NCBI GenBank assembly: GCA_030848545.1 | Contig: JAVDCA010000008.1 | Location: 173,791 to 237,790, forward strand | Source: Astrobacterium formosum | GTDB taxonomy: Bacteria; Pseudomonadota; Alphaproteobacteria; Rhizobiales; Xanthobacteraceae | Reading direction: 5' to 3' | Length of the DNA: 64,000 nt | Part shown: positions 27,931-37,693 of the stretch, piece after piece | Layout: every line of letters starts with the position of its first letter | Position numbering within the stretch: the stretch's first letter is position 1 | Notes under the pieces: model-generated | Told to the model about the DNA's origin: nothing | The model's database searches: none | The model's input: the letters and a program-made list of their open reading frames with translations, nothing else | Made by a program: the position numbers and the translations under genes

Positions 27931-29208
27931 TCACCGGTACACCAGGTCCAGCAACAGGAGCGAAATCGCGGGCACGTAAGTGATCAGCATCAGACAGCTG
28001 AACACCACCAGGATGAACGGCACGAGCGAGCGCGCCATGCGGTCGAGCGAGATGCCGGCGACCGAGCAGGCCGCGAAGAGGTTGACGCCGAACGGCGGCG
28101 TGATCATGCCGAGCGCGAGGTTGACCACCATCACCATTCCGAAATGCACCGGATCGATGCCGAACTGGGCCGCGACCGGGGCGAGGATCGGCGCCAGGAC
28201 GATGATCGAGGCCGAGGTCTCGATGAACATACCGATCACGAACAGGAACAGGTTGACGGCGACCAGGAACGACCAGCCGCTGTGGAAGGTCGCGATGATG
28301 AAGGCGCCCATCTGCGCCGGCACGCCGGCGCGGGTCAAAAGGAAGCTGAACAGGCCGGCCATGCCGATGATGCTCATGATCACGGATGACGACACGACCG
28401 ACTTGCGCAGGATCTTGAGCACGGTCTCGAGATCGAGCTCACGGTAGATGAAGCAGCTGATCACGAGGGCGTAGAAGACGGCGACGATGGAGGCTTCGGT
28501 CGGCGTGAAGACGCCGCCATAGATGCCCCCCAGGATGATGACCGGCATCATCAGGGCGAGGGCCGCGTCGCGCGTCGCCTTTACGACCGGCAGCCGGCCG
28601 GCGTGATCGGACTTGCCGTAGCCCTTGATGCGGCACCACACCCAGACCGCCAACATCATGGCGGCCGCGATCAGGACACCGGGGCCGAACCCGGCGACGA
28701 ACAGTTCGCCGATCGAGACTTCGGCGGCAACGCCGTAGAGGATCATCGGGATCGACGGCGGAATGACCACGCCCAGTTCGGCGGCGCTCGCCTGCAGGGC
28801 CGCAGCGAACGGCACCGGATAGCCGTGCTTCACCATCGCCGGGATCAGGATCGCACCGATTGCGAACGTGGTCGCGACGCTCGATCCCGACACCGCGGCG
28901 AAGATCATGCAGGTGAGGATGCAGGTGCAGGCGAGGCCGCCCTGGACGCCGCCGACGAGGCTCTTGGCAAAGTCGACCAGTCGGCGCGAGATGCCGCCTT
29001 CGCCCATCAGGTTGCCGGCCAGGATGAAGAACGGCACCGCGGCGAGCGGGAACTTGTCGAGCGCCGCGAACGCCTGCTGGGCGACGAGGACGAGAGGCAG
29101 CGGCGTGTGCAGCGTCAGGCCGGCGATCGCCGCGAGCCCCACTGCGACCGCGACGGGCACGGACAGCGCGAACAGCACGCACATGGTGATGAGCATGGTC
29201 GCGGTCAT
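27931..29208 (-). CDS. dctM: TRAP transporter large permease, DctM type
   Basis: A 425-residue membrane protein with about 12 hydrophobic segments; it forms the channel of a TRAP transporter driven by a sodium or proton gradient. Family signatures include FFILAGNLMGEGGISRRLVD and PPSIPMILYGVAA. It is the last gene of a P-Q-M transporter set, 12 bp after dctQ. The neighbouring enolase-superfamily gene suggests a sugar acid as substrate. Confidence 0.94.
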   Translation of the reverse strand: MTATMLITMCVLFALSVPVAVAVGLAAIAGLTLHTPLPLVLVAQQAFAALDKFPLAAVPFFILAGNLMGEGGISRRLVDFAKSLVGGVQGGLACTCILTCMIFAAVSGSSVATTFAIGAILIPAMVKHGYPVPFAAALQASAAELGVVIPPSIPMILYGVAAEVSIGELFVAGFGPGVLIAAAMMLAVWVWCRIKGYGKSDHAGRLPVVKATRDAALALMMPVIILGGIYGGVFTPTEASIVAVFYALVISCFIYRELDLETVLKILRKSVVSSSVIMSIIGMAGLFSFLLTRAGVPAQMGAFIIATFHSGWSFLVAVNLFLFVIGMFIETSASIIVLAPILAPVAAQFGIDPVHFGMVMVVNLALGMITPPFGVNLFAACSVAGISLDRMARSLVPFILVVFSCLMLITYVPAISLLLLDLVYR

Positions 29209-29220
29209 GGGCAGGCACCT

Positions 29221-29733
29221 TCACACGGCAGTTTCGAGTTCATCGCGGCGCGGGTCGAAATAGTGGGCGACGACCGACAGCATCGAGATCAGCGAGCCGA
29301 CCGGAATGGCCGCATAGGCATAGCTGATGGGGATTTCCAGCCCGGCGAGATTCTGGAACCTGACCCGATAGGCGAGGTCCGAGCCGAACCAGAACAGAAG
29401 CCCGAGCAGACAGAGCGTCGCCAGTGAGACCGCGCCCTCGAGCGCGCGGCGCCAGCGGCCGCGGCTCATGCGGTAGAGGAAATCGACCGAAACGAGGGCG
29501 CCGGCGCGGATGGCGCCGGCGAGGCCCAGATAGGCCATCCAGATCAGGCTGACGCGGATGAACGGCTCCGACCAGGTCGCCGGCTCGTTGAGGATGAAGC
29601 GGGTCAGCACCTGGTAGAGGCCGACGCAGGCCGCCGCTGCCATCATGGCGCAGCCGCACCAGACGCTGGCGCCGGTGATGACGCGCTCGAACGCCATCAG
29701 GCCGGCGACCAGGCGGGCCGTGAGAGTGTTCAT
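29221..29733 (-). CDS. dctQ: TRAP transporter small permease, DctQ type
   Basis: A 170-residue protein with four hydrophobic segments (near 15-35, 50-75, 90-115, 130-155). TWSEPFIRVSLIWMAYLGLAG is the typical DctQ region. Its start overlaps the dctP stop by ATGA. It stabilises the large permease and links it to the binding protein. Confidence 0.9.
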   Translation of the reverse strand: MNTLTARLVAGLMAFERVITGASVWCGCAMMAAAACVGLYQVLTRFILNEPATWSEPFIRVSLIWMAYLGLAGAIRAGALVSVDFLYRMSRGRWRRALEGAVSLATLCLLGLLFWFGSDLAYRVRFQNLAGLEIPISYAYAAIPVGSLISMLSVVAHYFDPRRDELETAV

Positions 29734-30713
29734 TTCTGGTCCCGGATGCGGGCGATGGTGACCTCGCCGAAGCGCTTGCCGAGCTCCGCGAAGGTCGGCT
29801 TGAGCAGATCCTGGAACTTGGCGGTGTCGACCTTGTCGACCACCTGCAGGCCCTGCTGGCGCAGCGCGTCGACGCCGGTCTTCTCGACCTTGGCGACCTC
29901 GTTCTTGCAGACGATCATGGCGCGGTGCGCCGCCTCGACGAACAGCTTCTGGTCGTCCTGCGACAGCGCCGCGAAGGCGGCGGGTGACATCACGAAGCCG
30001 ATCGGCGTGAAGGCGTGGTTGGTGATGGTGAGATACTTCTGCACCTGGCCGAACTTGTTGTTGATGATGGCGCCGATCGGATTTTCCTGGCCGTCGACGA
30101 CGCCCTGCTGCAGCGCGGTGAACACTTCCGGCAGCGCCATCGGGGTTGGCAGGGCGCCGAGCGCGCGCCACACCTGCAGATGGATCTGGTTTTCCTGGGT
30201 GCGGATCTTCAATCCCTTGACGTCGTCGGGTCCGTTCACCGGCCGGCGGCTGTTGGTGAGCTGGCGAAAGCCGATGCCGCCGAAAGCGAGACCCTGGAGA
30301 CCCTTGCCCTTGAACTTTGCGAGCATCTCCTGGCCGACCGGTCCGTCGAGTACCGCCTGCGCATGGTCGAAGTCGCGGAACAGGAACGGGATGTCGAAAA
30401 CCTGCACCTCCGGCACGAAATTGGCGATCACCGAGGTCGACGGCACCGCGAGGTCGACGGTGCCGATCTGCAGGCCTTCCAGAATTTCGCGGTCGCCGCC
30501 CAGCGCGCCGCCGGGGTGCAGGCGGACTTCGATGCGGCCGCCGGTCTTGGCCTTGATCTCGTCGGCGAACGACGTCACCGCGATGCCTTCCGGCGCCGTC
30601 TGGCGGCCTACGAAGGCGAGGTTGAGGACTTTGGGCTGTTGGGCCGTGGCCTGATCGGCGGCGAAGCCGTTCGCCGAGAGCGCGAGGACGGCGATCATCT
30701 TTGCGAGGCGCAT
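29730..30713 (-). CDS. dctP: TRAP transporter substrate-binding protein, DctP type
   Basis: A 327-residue periplasmic receptor with a signal peptide (cleavage near ATA|QQP, residue 25). The Arg that binds the carboxylate of the ligand lies in GLKIRTQENQIHLQVWRALGA; QQGVVDGQENP is the other family signature. Typical ligands are dicarboxylates or sugar acids. It follows the enolase-superfamily gene by 34 bp in the same direction, so enzyme and transporter are likely one operon. Confidence 0.93.
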   Translation of the reverse strand: MRLAKMIAVLALSANGFAADQATAQQPKVLNLAFVGRQTAPEGIAVTSFADEIKAKTGGRIEVRLHPGGALGGDREILEGLQIGTVDLAVPSTSVIANFVPEVQVFDIPFLFRDFDHAQAVLDGPVGQEMLAKFKGKGLQGLAFGGIGFRQLTNSRRPVNGPDDVKGLKIRTQENQIHLQVWRALGALPTPMALPEVFTALQQGVVDGQENPIGAIINNKFGQVQKYLTITNHAFTPIGFVMSPAAFAALSQDDQKLFVEAAHRAMIVCKNEVAKVEKTGVDALRQQGLQVVDKVDTAKFQDLLKPTFAELGKRFGEVTIARIRDQK

Positions 30714-30747
30714 GGTCTTCTCCTGACGCGGTTTCTGCTGCGGGACG

Positions 30748-31959
30748 TTAGGACTGCTCGATGGTCCAGTGCCGGACCAGGTAGGGTGCGAGGCGCTCCG
30801 GCGTCAGGTCGAGGCCGAAGCCGGGAGCATCGGGAACCAGGATCGCGCCGTCGGCATCGAGCGGCGGATCCACGAAGGCGCTGCGCAGCGCGTTGTCCGA
30901 CGGGTCATATTCGAACATGGGCGTCGGCACGCGTCCGCGTCTCGCCGGAAGACAGGCGGCGAAATGGAGCGACGCCATGAAGTTCACCGCCGTTCCCCAC
31001 ACGTGTGGGACGACCGGCACGTCGAAGGCGTCGGCGAGGGCGGATATGCGCATGGCCTCCGAAATCCCGCCACAGAGAGCGAGGTCCGGCTGCACGAAAT
31101 CGAACACTCCGGCGGTCAGATAGTCGCGGAACGCATTGAGGCCGAACAGGGCCTCGCCACCGGCGAGCGGCGTCGGCGAGGATGCCGCGAAGCGGCGATA
31201 GCCGGGCAGGTTGTCGTAGGCGATGGGCTCCTCGAGCCAGACGAGGTCGGCCTCGGCGATGCGGCGCGCGATGGCGAGACCGCCCTCCAGCGTGAAGCCC
31301 TCGTTGAGGTCGATCATCAGCGGCATGGCATCGCCGATCAGCCGCCGGATGCGAAGTGCCATGGCGCCATCGGCCGCCGGCTCTGTACCCATACGCATTT
31401 TCACGGCGCGAAAGCCGCGCGCGAGATACGACGCCACGTCGGCTTCGTAGTCGCGGTAGGGATCGCCGCCCGGCTTCATGAACGGGCCGCTCACATAGGC
31501 CGGGACCGTGTCACGCAGCTTGCCGCCCAGAAGCGCATGGACCGGCTTGCCGGCAATGTGTCCGGCGCAGTCCCACAATGCGAGATCGATCGCGCCCATC
31601 GCCATGGTCGAGACGCCACGGCGATCGTATCCGAGCCGCGCCGCCGCCACGTGCCAAGCGCGGCGCGGGGTCGTCGCGTCGGTACCGAGGAGGAGAGGGC
31701 CGAATACCTCCCGGATCTGGGCCGCGGCCATATCGACATGGGCCCAGGTCTCGCCCCAGCCGCTGGATCCCGAATCGGTGGTCACGCGAACGAGTAACGA
31801 GGTGCGGCGGTCGAACGTCAGGCGGGAATTCCCGATCGGCTCGCGCAATTGGCACGCGACTTCGAATCCGTCGATGCGGGTGATGCGGGGTGCGGCCGAC
31901 AACATTTGGCGCGAAAAGTCCGAGGGGGAGGGGACAGTCGAGAGTGCAGGCAAGCCCAT
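30748..31959 (-). CDS. enolase-superfamily dehydratase (mandelate racemase/MLE type)
   Basis: A 403-residue enzyme with the capping domain plus (beta/alpha)7-beta barrel. Metal ligands are D217 (LMIDLNEG), E243 (WLEEP) and E269 (AGGEAL). The second-strand base motif is K187-x-R189, and H319 (VVPHVWG) is the His general base of the mandelate racemase subgroup. Such enzymes dehydrate or racemise sugar acids. First gene of the TRAP operon, so the likely substrate is the imported acid. A shorter start at 31905 (MLSAAPRI) is possible. Not identical to any subgroup I can name. Confidence 0.9.
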   Translation of the reverse strand: MGLPALSTVPSPSDFSRQMLSAAPRITRIDGFEVACQLREPIGNSRLTFDRRTSLLVRVTTDSGSSGWGETWAHVDMAAAQIREVFGPLLLGTDATTPRRAWHVAAARLGYDRRGVSTMAMGAIDLALWDCAGHIAGKPVHALLGGKLRDTVPAYVSGPFMKPGGDPYRDYEADVASYLARGFRAVKMRMGTEPAADGAMALRIRRLIGDAMPLMIDLNEGFTLEGGLAIARRIAEADLVWLEEPIAYDNLPGYRRFAASSPTPLAGGEALFGLNAFRDYLTAGVFDFVQPDLALCGGISEAMRISALADAFDVPVVPHVWGTAVNFMASLHFAACLPARRGRVPTPMFEYDPSDNALRSAFVDPPLDADGAILVPDAPGFGLDLTPERLAPYLVRHWTIEQS

Positions 31960-32024
31960 AGACGGAATTGCAATACCTGATCAAATGAGAAAATATGACG
32001 CGTCTACATCAGGAAATGCAATGC

Positions 32025-32933
32025 ATGCGCATGACACTGGCGCAACTCGAGGCATTCTTCTGGGTCGCCCAGCTCGGGTCGGTCCAACTGGCGGCCCGGC
32101 AGCTCAATCTCGCCCAGCCGACCATTTCGCTGCGCATCCGCGAACTCGAACACGCCCTCGGTCGGGAACTGTTGGACCGCCGCGGCCGCGGCGTACGCCC
32201 CAATGACGCCGGTCTCAATCTGGTCGAGCGCGTCGCCGCGATCCTGAGGGAAGTCGGCAAGATCCGCGCCCAGACAATGGCCGATTTCACCGGTCCGATC
32301 CGGATCGGATTCGCGGAAGGATTTGCAATCGTCTGCCTGCCGCCGCTCATGAGCGCGCTACGGCGCGACTATCCGGCGCTGCGTCCCGAATACGTGGTGA
32401 CGACGAGTTCGTCGCTCGAACGCGACATGAGCGCCCACCGGCTCGATCTCGCCTTTCTGGTCAACCCTGTCGGACAGCCGGGCGTGCGCCTGCAGCCTTT
32501 GGGCGGACAACCGACCGTATGGACGGCGGCTGCGGCGATGGATCTCGGACCGCGCGTGCGTCCCGCCGATCTGCGCTCGATGCCGATCATCACCAATCCG
32601 CCGCCGTCGGCCATGCATCGCCAGATCATGGCGTGGTTCGCGACCGCCGGCATCGAGCCTTCGCGCCTCGACATGTGCAGCAGCGTCACCATGGTGGCGC
32701 ATCTCGTCGCCGCGGGCGTCGGCGTTGGCCTGTTGCCGCTCAAGATGATCGAGCCGCAGATCGCCACCCGCACGCTCATCGCCCTGCACGGGACTCCGGC
32801 CGTCGAGCATGGCCGTGTCTTCGCGGCATTCTGGGAAGAAGGTCACACGCCCGCCATCGAAGCCGTCATCCATTGCACCCGCACGATTCTGGGCGGGATG
32901 GATTATCTGGTCACCGAGGGCAGCGTTTCGTGA
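32025..32933 (+). CDS. LysR-family regulator of the TRAP/enolase operon
   Basis: A 302-residue LysR regulator. The DNA-binding part is MTLAQLEAFFWVAQLGSVQL with LAQPTISLRIRELEHAL. The effector domain runs from about 90. CAGGAA nine bases upstream favours the ATG at 32025. It is divergent from the enolase/TRAP operon across 65 bp, so it probably regulates it in response to the sugar acid. Confidence 0.9.
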   Translation: MRMTLAQLEAFFWVAQLGSVQLAARQLNLAQPTISLRIRELEHALGRELLDRRGRGVRPNDAGLNLVERVAAILREVGKIRAQTMADFTGPIRIGFAEGFAIVCLPPLMSALRRDYPALRPEYVVTTSSSLERDMSAHRLDLAFLVNPVGQPGVRLQPLGGQPTVWTAAAAMDLGPRVRPADLRSMPIITNPPPSAMHRQIMAWFATAGIEPSRLDMCSSVTMVAHLVAAGVGVGLLPLKMIEPQIATRTLIALHGTPAVEHGRVFAAFWEEGHTPAIEAVIHCTRTILGGMDYLVTEGSVS

Positions 32934-33059
32934 GTTTGCGGCGAGTCGATAAGGGTCTGTTAACCGGCGATGCGCCGTCGATTCGCCGCGCGCGATTCGT
33001 TCTTTTGGAACAGACCGAATCCAAACGATGAACTCCGCGCACGGGTCCGCGTGTCCGTC

Positions 33060-33986
33060 TCAGCGCGGATTGCCGGGAAGCCCGTTGTGGATCGCGGTGG
33101 CGGCGATCGCGGCGTGGCCGGTCGCAACGCTGATCTGGTGCAGGTCGGACACGACGTCGCCGGCGGCGTAGAGGCCGTCGATGGACGTCTTCTGCTTGTC
33201 GTCCACGAGCAGAAGACCGATGTCGTCGCAACGCGCGCCCATTTCGCGGGCGAGGTCGGAACGCACCTGGCAGCCCAATGCCGGATAGACCACATCGAAT
33301 TCGTGCATCTCGCCATTGATGCCGCGGACGCTGATGCGATGCTCCTCGCGGGTGAGCCCGGCGACGCCCGCCATGGTCTTGATGCCCGTCCGGGCAAGTT
33401 CGGCGGCCAGTGCCGGTTCGGGCGCGTCGGTGGCCAAGACCGTGACGTCGCGGCTCCAAGTCCGTAGGAACCGGGCCTTCTTGGCTGCCGGCGTGGCGCG
33501 GCCGAGGACGCCGATCTTCTTGTCGAGCGCCTCGTAGGCGTCACAGATCGGGCAGTAACGTAGAGCGCCGCGCTCGATCACGTATTCGAGGTCGGGCAGG
33601 TCGGGGCTGTCGTCGACGATGCCGGTGGCGAGGAGGACGCGGCGAGCGTGCAGACTTTTTCCGTCCGAATGGGCGACGAACAGACCGCCCTCGCGCCGGA
33701 GCGCCTCGACGCGACCGCGAAGGCGGCGGGCGCCGTATTGCTCCGCCTGTTCGCCGAGCCGATCCAGCAGCGCCTCACCCGAAATGCCGTCACTGAAGCC
33801 CGGATAGTTGTGGCTCTCGGGGATCAAGGCGGCACGGCTGGCGCCGTCGTCGACCACGAGGACGTCGCGGCGATAGCGGGCGAGATAAAGCGCGGCCGTC
33901 AGCCCGGCCGGACCGCCGCCGACGATCAGGCAGTCGAGAGGCTGGCCGGAAAGGTCGTTCAAGGTCGTTCCCGCCGGTTGGATCAT
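33060..33986 (-). CDS. thioredoxin reductase-like FAD/NAD(P) oxidoreductase
   Basis: A 308-residue flavoprotein. FAD binds [15 protein letters not shown] (23-37) and the C-terminal [21 protein letters not shown]. The redox pair is C145/C148 in CPICDAYE. The second dinucleotide motif reads [13 protein letters not shown], not the usual GGGDSA-like loop of TrxB, so the NADPH site may differ. A role as general thioredoxin reductase is therefore uncertain; it may serve a specific partner. It is convergent with the LysR gene at 32025. Confidence 0.85.
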   Translation of the reverse strand: MIQPAGTTLNDLSGQPLDCLIVGGGPAGLTAALYLARYRRDVLVVDDGASRAALIPESHNYPGFSDGISGEALLDRLGEQAEQYGARRLRGRVEALRREGGLFVAHSDGKSLHARRVLLATGIVDDSPDLPDLEYVIERGALRYCPICDAYEALDKKIGVLGRATPAAKKARFLRTWSRDVTVLATDAPEPALAAELARTGIKTMAGVAGLTREEHRISVRGINGEMHEFDVVYPALGCQVRSDLAREMGARCDDIGLLLVDDKQKTSIDGLYAAGDVVSDLHQISVATGHAAIAATAIHNGLPGNPR

Positions 33987-34035
33987 CAGCGGAAACGGTC
34001 GGCGCGGGCGTGGGTTCCGGCCACTTCAGCCAAGC

Positions 34036-34122
34036 CGTCATTGCGAGGAGGCAAAGCCGACGAGGCAATCCAGCTCTGTGCCGGGTGGCCCTGGAATGCT
34101 TCGCCTTCGGCTCGCAATGGCG
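34036..34122. repeat. short palindromic intergenic repeat, copy 2
   Basis: An 87-bp relative of the element at 18330-18412: CGTCATTGCGAG at the left, CTCGCAATGGCG at the right (one mismatch in the arms), with GCAATCCAG and CTGGAATGC inside. It lies just downstream of the TctC gene stop and upstream of the flavoprotein start. Confidence 0.8.
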
Positions 34123-34131
34123 GAAGAAGCC

Positions 34132-35088
34132 TCAGTTCACCTTGATGTTCGCCGTCTTGATGATCGGCGTCCAGCGGGCGATGTCGGCCTGGATGCGGGC
34201 GCGGAACTCGGCCGGGGTCGATGGGATCGGCTCCATGGCCTGGGTGATCAGTTTTTCGCGCACGTCGGGCATGCGGACGATGTCGCCGATCTCCTTCGCG
34301 AGCCTGTCGACGATCGTGGCCGGCGTTCCGGCGGGCGCGATGATGCCGTTCCAGGCGTCGCATTCCACGTCGACGCCGTTCTCCTTCAGGGTCGGCACGC
34401 CGGGCACCAGTCCGGAGCGCTGCGCGGTGGTGATCGCCAGTACCTTGATGGCCGGGTTGGTCTGCTGCGAGACGACGGCCAGCGCCGGCAGGCAAACGAA
34501 ATGGACGTCGCCGCGGATCAGCGCCGTCATCGCCTGCGGCGAGGACGCGTAGGGGATGTGTACCGCCTGCGAGCCGCTCGCCTGCAGGATCGCCTCGACG
34601 GCGAGGTGCGACAGCGAGCCGTTGCCGATCGAACCATAGTTGAGCTTGCCGGGATTGGCCTTGAGATAGCCGACCAGGCCGGGCACCGAATTGATGCCGA
34701 GGCCGGTGTTGACGGCGCACACGTTCGGCTGCGTCGCGAGCAGCGTCACGAAGGCGATGTCCTTGGCCGGGTCGTAGGGCAGCTTGCCGTAAAGGATCGG
34801 ATTGATGGCGAGCGGGCCGCCGATGGAAATGCCGATCGTGTAGCCGTCCGGTTCCGCCTTGGCGACGGTGTCGGTTCCGGTATTGCCACCGGCGCCGGCC
34901 TTGTTCTCGACCACGAAGGGTTGCTTGAGGCGCTTCTGCAACTGATCGGCGACCACCCGGGTGACGATGTCCGGCGTCGAGCCCGGTCCGAACGGGACGA
35001 TCACACGCACCTGCTTCGCCGGCCAATCCTGGGCGGCTGATGGCCAAGCGAGGAAGAGACCCAATAGGGCAAGGAGAATCCGCAGCAT
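34132..35088 (-). CDS. tripartite tricarboxylate transporter receptor (Bug/TctC)
   Basis: A 318-residue periplasmic binding protein with a signal peptide (cleavage near SAA|QDW). The Bug signatures are RVIVPFGPGSTPDIVTRVVA and VVENKAGAGGNTGTDTVAKA. No TctA or TctB membrane partner is in the window, which is common for this expanded family. The ligand is unknown, usually a small carboxylate. GGAGA precedes the ATG. Confidence 0.92.
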   Translation of the reverse strand: MLRILLALLGLFLAWPSAAQDWPAKQVRVIVPFGPGSTPDIVTRVVADQLQKRLKQPFVVENKAGAGGNTGTDTVAKAEPDGYTIGISIGGPLAINPILYGKLPYDPAKDIAFVTLLATQPNVCAVNTGLGINSVPGLVGYLKANPGKLNYGSIGNGSLSHLAVEAILQASGSQAVHIPYASSPQAMTALIRGDVHFVCLPALAVVSQQTNPAIKVLAITTAQRSGLVPGVPTLKENGVDVECDAWNGIIAPAGTPATIVDRLAKEIGDIVRMPDVREKLITQAMEPIPSTPAEFRARIQADIARWTPIIKTANIKVN

Positions 35089-35385
35089 GACAAGTCTCCG
35101 TCTCCCGCCGCGACGACGGCAGTGCGGTCGTTCGGCGCTTCCTGCGGGGCGTGGACAGGCGCGCATCGGCGAGGCGAGAGCATCCATAGCGCGCCGCCGC
35201 CGGCTTGTCTCGCAGGCCAAGTCCCGCCAAGTGCCGGCGGTGGCGTCCGGCGCACGTGCGGCGCTTGGCATCGGGCGTGACGATTTCCTCGCGCGTCGCA
35301 GTGCGATATGGTCCTGCCGCCGGCGGCCGGGGCGACGGCCGGCCGCGCGAATTCTCCTTGCCCCAACAGCCAGCCGGAGGGTGTC

Positions 35386-35988
35386 ATGGGCCTAGCCGTG
35401 ATGATCCTGGGTCTAGCCGTATTCATCGGCGCGCACCTTTTCGCCACCATGCGGGCGGCGCGGGCGAACGCCATCGCGCGGCTCGGCGAATGGCCCTACA
35501 AGGGGCTGTTCGCGGTCGTCTCGGTTCTCGGCCTGGTGCTGATCGGCTTCGGTTTCGCCGAATACCGGTCGAGCGGCTGGATCGCCGTGTGGGATCCGCC
35601 GCGCTGGACCGGGCATCTCAATGCGCTCCTGATGTGGATTTCGGTCATCCTGGTCACCGCCGCCTATATTCCGGGCGACATCAAGCGCACCCTCAAGCAC
35701 CCCATGCTGGCCGGCGTGAAGCTGTGGGCGGTGGGCCATCTCCTCGCCAATGGCGATCTCGGGTCCATCATCCTGTTCGGCTCGATCCTCGCCTGGGCGG
35801 TTTATGACCGCATCACCTTGAAGCGCCGCAGCGATCCGGGCTCGCCGCCCATCCCGATCGGCGGCCGCAAGAACGACTGGATCGCCATCGCGGTCGGCAC
35901 CGTCCTTTATCTCGCCCTCGGGCTCGTCTTCCATCCCCTCGTCATCGGAGTGCCGGCGTTCGGAACGCCCGCGCTCGGAGTACACTGA
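35386..35988 (+). CDS. NnrU-family membrane protein
   Basis: A 200-residue membrane protein with about six hydrophobic segments. FIGAHLFATMRAARANAIARLG and HPMLAGVKLWAVGHLLANGDL are the conserved regions of the NnrU/isoprenoid-isomerase-like family (related to 15-cis-zeta-carotene isomerase), with conserved His residues that could bind heme. GGAGGG precedes the ATG. It ends one base group before panB starts, so they may be cotranscribed. Denitrification genes are not near, so the NnrU name says little about role. Confidence 0.88.
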   Translation: MGLAVMILGLAVFIGAHLFATMRAARANAIARLGEWPYKGLFAVVSVLGLVLIGFGFAEYRSSGWIAVWDPPRWTGHLNALLMWISVILVTAAYIPGDIKRTLKHPMLAGVKLWAVGHLLANGDLGSIILFGSILAWAVYDRITLKRRSDPGSPPIPIGGRKNDWIAIAVGTVLYLALGLVFHPLVIGVPAFGTPALGVH

Positions 35989-36816
35989 ATGTCCATCCAG
36001 TCCGATATCAAGCGCTTGACCGCGCCCGACATCCGCGCCCGCAAGGGCGGCGAGCCGATCGTGTCGCTGACCTCCTACCATGCCCATACGGCGGCGATCG
36101 CCGACCGCTACTGCGACTTCATCCTGGTCGGGGATTCGCTCGGCATGGTCATGCACGGTCTCGAGACGACCGTGCCGGTCACCCTCGACATGATGATCCT
36201 GCAGGGGCTCGCGGTGATGCGCGGCTCGCGGCGGGCCCTGGTGGTGGTCGACATGCCGTTCGGTTCCTACGAGACCTCGAAGGAGCAGGCCTTCACGTCC
36301 GCCGCGCGGGTCATGAAGGAGACCGGCTGCGGGGCGATCAAGCTCGAGGGCGGCTCACGCATGGCCGAGACCATCCGGTTTCTGGTCGACCGCGGCGTGC
36401 CGGTGATGGCCCATGTGGGACTGACCCCGCAGTCCATCAACGCGCTGGGATCGTTCCGCGCCCAGGGCCGCGATGTCGCCGACTGGGCCCCTATTGTGGC
36501 CGACGCCCATGCGGTCGCCGAGGCGGGTGCTTTCGCGGTGGTCCTGGAGGCGATCGCCGAGCCGCTCGCCGCCCAGATCAGCAAGGATGTCCCGATCCCG
36601 ACCATCGGCATTGGTGCCAGCGCCGCGTGCGACGGCCAGATCCTCGTCCTGGAGGATATGCTCGGCCTGTCGCCGCGGGTGCCGAAATTCGTCAAACGCT
36701 ACACGGAACTCGGGCCGTCCATCGACAAGGCGGTGGCGGACTACGCTGCCGAAGTCAAATCGCGCGCCTTCCCGGGGCCTGCGCACACCTATCCGCTGAA
36801 GACGAAAAGCACTTGA
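35989..36816 (+). CDS. panB: 3-methyl-2-oxobutanoate hydroxymethyltransferase
   Basis: The first enzyme of pantothenate synthesis; it adds a hydroxymethyl group from methylene-THF to ketoisovalerate to give ketopantoate. 275 residues, typical. Conserved are [31 protein letters not shown] residues (metal Asp in VGDS and VVDMPFGSY), KLEGG, and AHVGLTPQ, and [17 protein letters not shown]. Its ATG follows the NnrU stop directly. Confidence 0.96.
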   Translation: MSIQSDIKRLTAPDIRARKGGEPIVSLTSYHAHTAAIADRYCDFILVGDSLGMVMHGLETTVPVTLDMMILQGLAVMRGSRRALVVVDMPFGSYETSKEQAFTSAARVMKETGCGAIKLEGGSRMAETIRFLVDRGVPVMAHVGLTPQSINALGSFRAQGRDVADWAPIVADAHAVAEAGAFAVVLEAIAEPLAAQISKDVPIPTIGIGASAACDGQILVLEDMLGLSPRVPKFVKRYTELGPSIDKAVADYAAEVKSRAFPGPAHTYPLKTKST

Positions 36817-37032
36817 ATTCCAGAGCTTAAGGATGCTTCAGCCTTTGCCTTGCCGCCGCCATAAGGCTAGGCTAGCTGGTACTTACGGGGTGCGCGCCCG
36901 CCGTCGGGATCCCAGTATGGCGGGGCCGCGAAAGACGGTCCGCCACGCGCGATAAATGATTGAATTCGCGGGGCGACTTCGCCATTTAGGGGCGCGGGCG
37001 CTTTTTGTCCGCTGATGGAAGCAGAGGCCGGC

Positions 37033-37683
37033 GTGTCCGACATTTTCCAAGAAGTCGACGAGGAAGTACGACGCGAACGGCTGCAGAAGCTGTGGGACCA
37101 ATATGGCCACTACGCCATTGCGGCTTGCGTCCTGATCGTGATCGCGGTCGCTGGCTGGCGCGGTTACCAGTGGTGGGAAGCCAAGCAGGCGGCTGAAACC
37201 AGCGTCAAGTTCGACGCCGCCGCCCAGCTTGCCGACAGCGACAAGCACGTGGAGGCCAAGAAGGCCTTCGAGGAGGTCGCCAGGGACGGAACGGCCGGCT
37301 ATCGCGATCTTGCCCGCCTGCGCGAGGCGGCGGCGCTTGCTGAAACCGACCCCAAGGGAGCCGTCGCCGTCTACGACGCCCTTGCGGCCGACTCCAGGTT
37401 CGGCCAGCCGCTGCGGGACCTTGCCGCCATCCGGGCCGGCCTTCTTTTGGTCGACTCGGCCTCCTACGACGAATTGAAGCGCCGGCTCGAACCGTTATCG
37501 GGCGCCAGCGCTCCGTTCCGCCACACCGCCCGGGAACTCCTGGCGCTGGGGGCCTGGAGGAACGGTAACGGGGCCGCCGTCCGTCAATGGGCCGACATGG
37601 TCGGCAGCGATATCGAGACGCCGGCGGACATCCGTTCGCGGGTTGATGTCCTGGCCACGCTCGCGGCCGGCGGCAAGAGCTAG
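37033..37683 (+). CDS. membrane-anchored TPR-like protein (YfgM/TPR_21 type)
   Basis: A 216-residue inner-membrane protein. I chose the GTG at 37033 (AGAGG upstream) because it gives MSDIFQEVDEEVRRERLQKL, the usual start of this alphaproteobacterial family; an ATG six codons upstream is possible. One membrane segment spans about 27-46, followed by a periplasmic helical TPR-like region. In gammaproteobacteria the equivalent YfgM sits before bamB and der; here it sits before a lipoprotein gene and der. It probably assists envelope protein folding. Confidence 0.82.
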   Translation: MSDIFQEVDEEVRRERLQKLWDQYGHYAIAACVLIVIAVAGWRGYQWWEAKQAAETSVKFDAAAQLADSDKHVEAKKAFEEVARDGTAGYRDLARLREAAALAETDPKGAVAVYDALAADSRFGQPLRDLAAIRAGLLLVDSASYDELKRRLEPLSGASAPFRHTARELLALGAWRNGNGAAVRQWADMVGSDIETPADIRSRVDVLATLAAGGKS

Positions 37684-37693
37684 GAGAGAGGTG

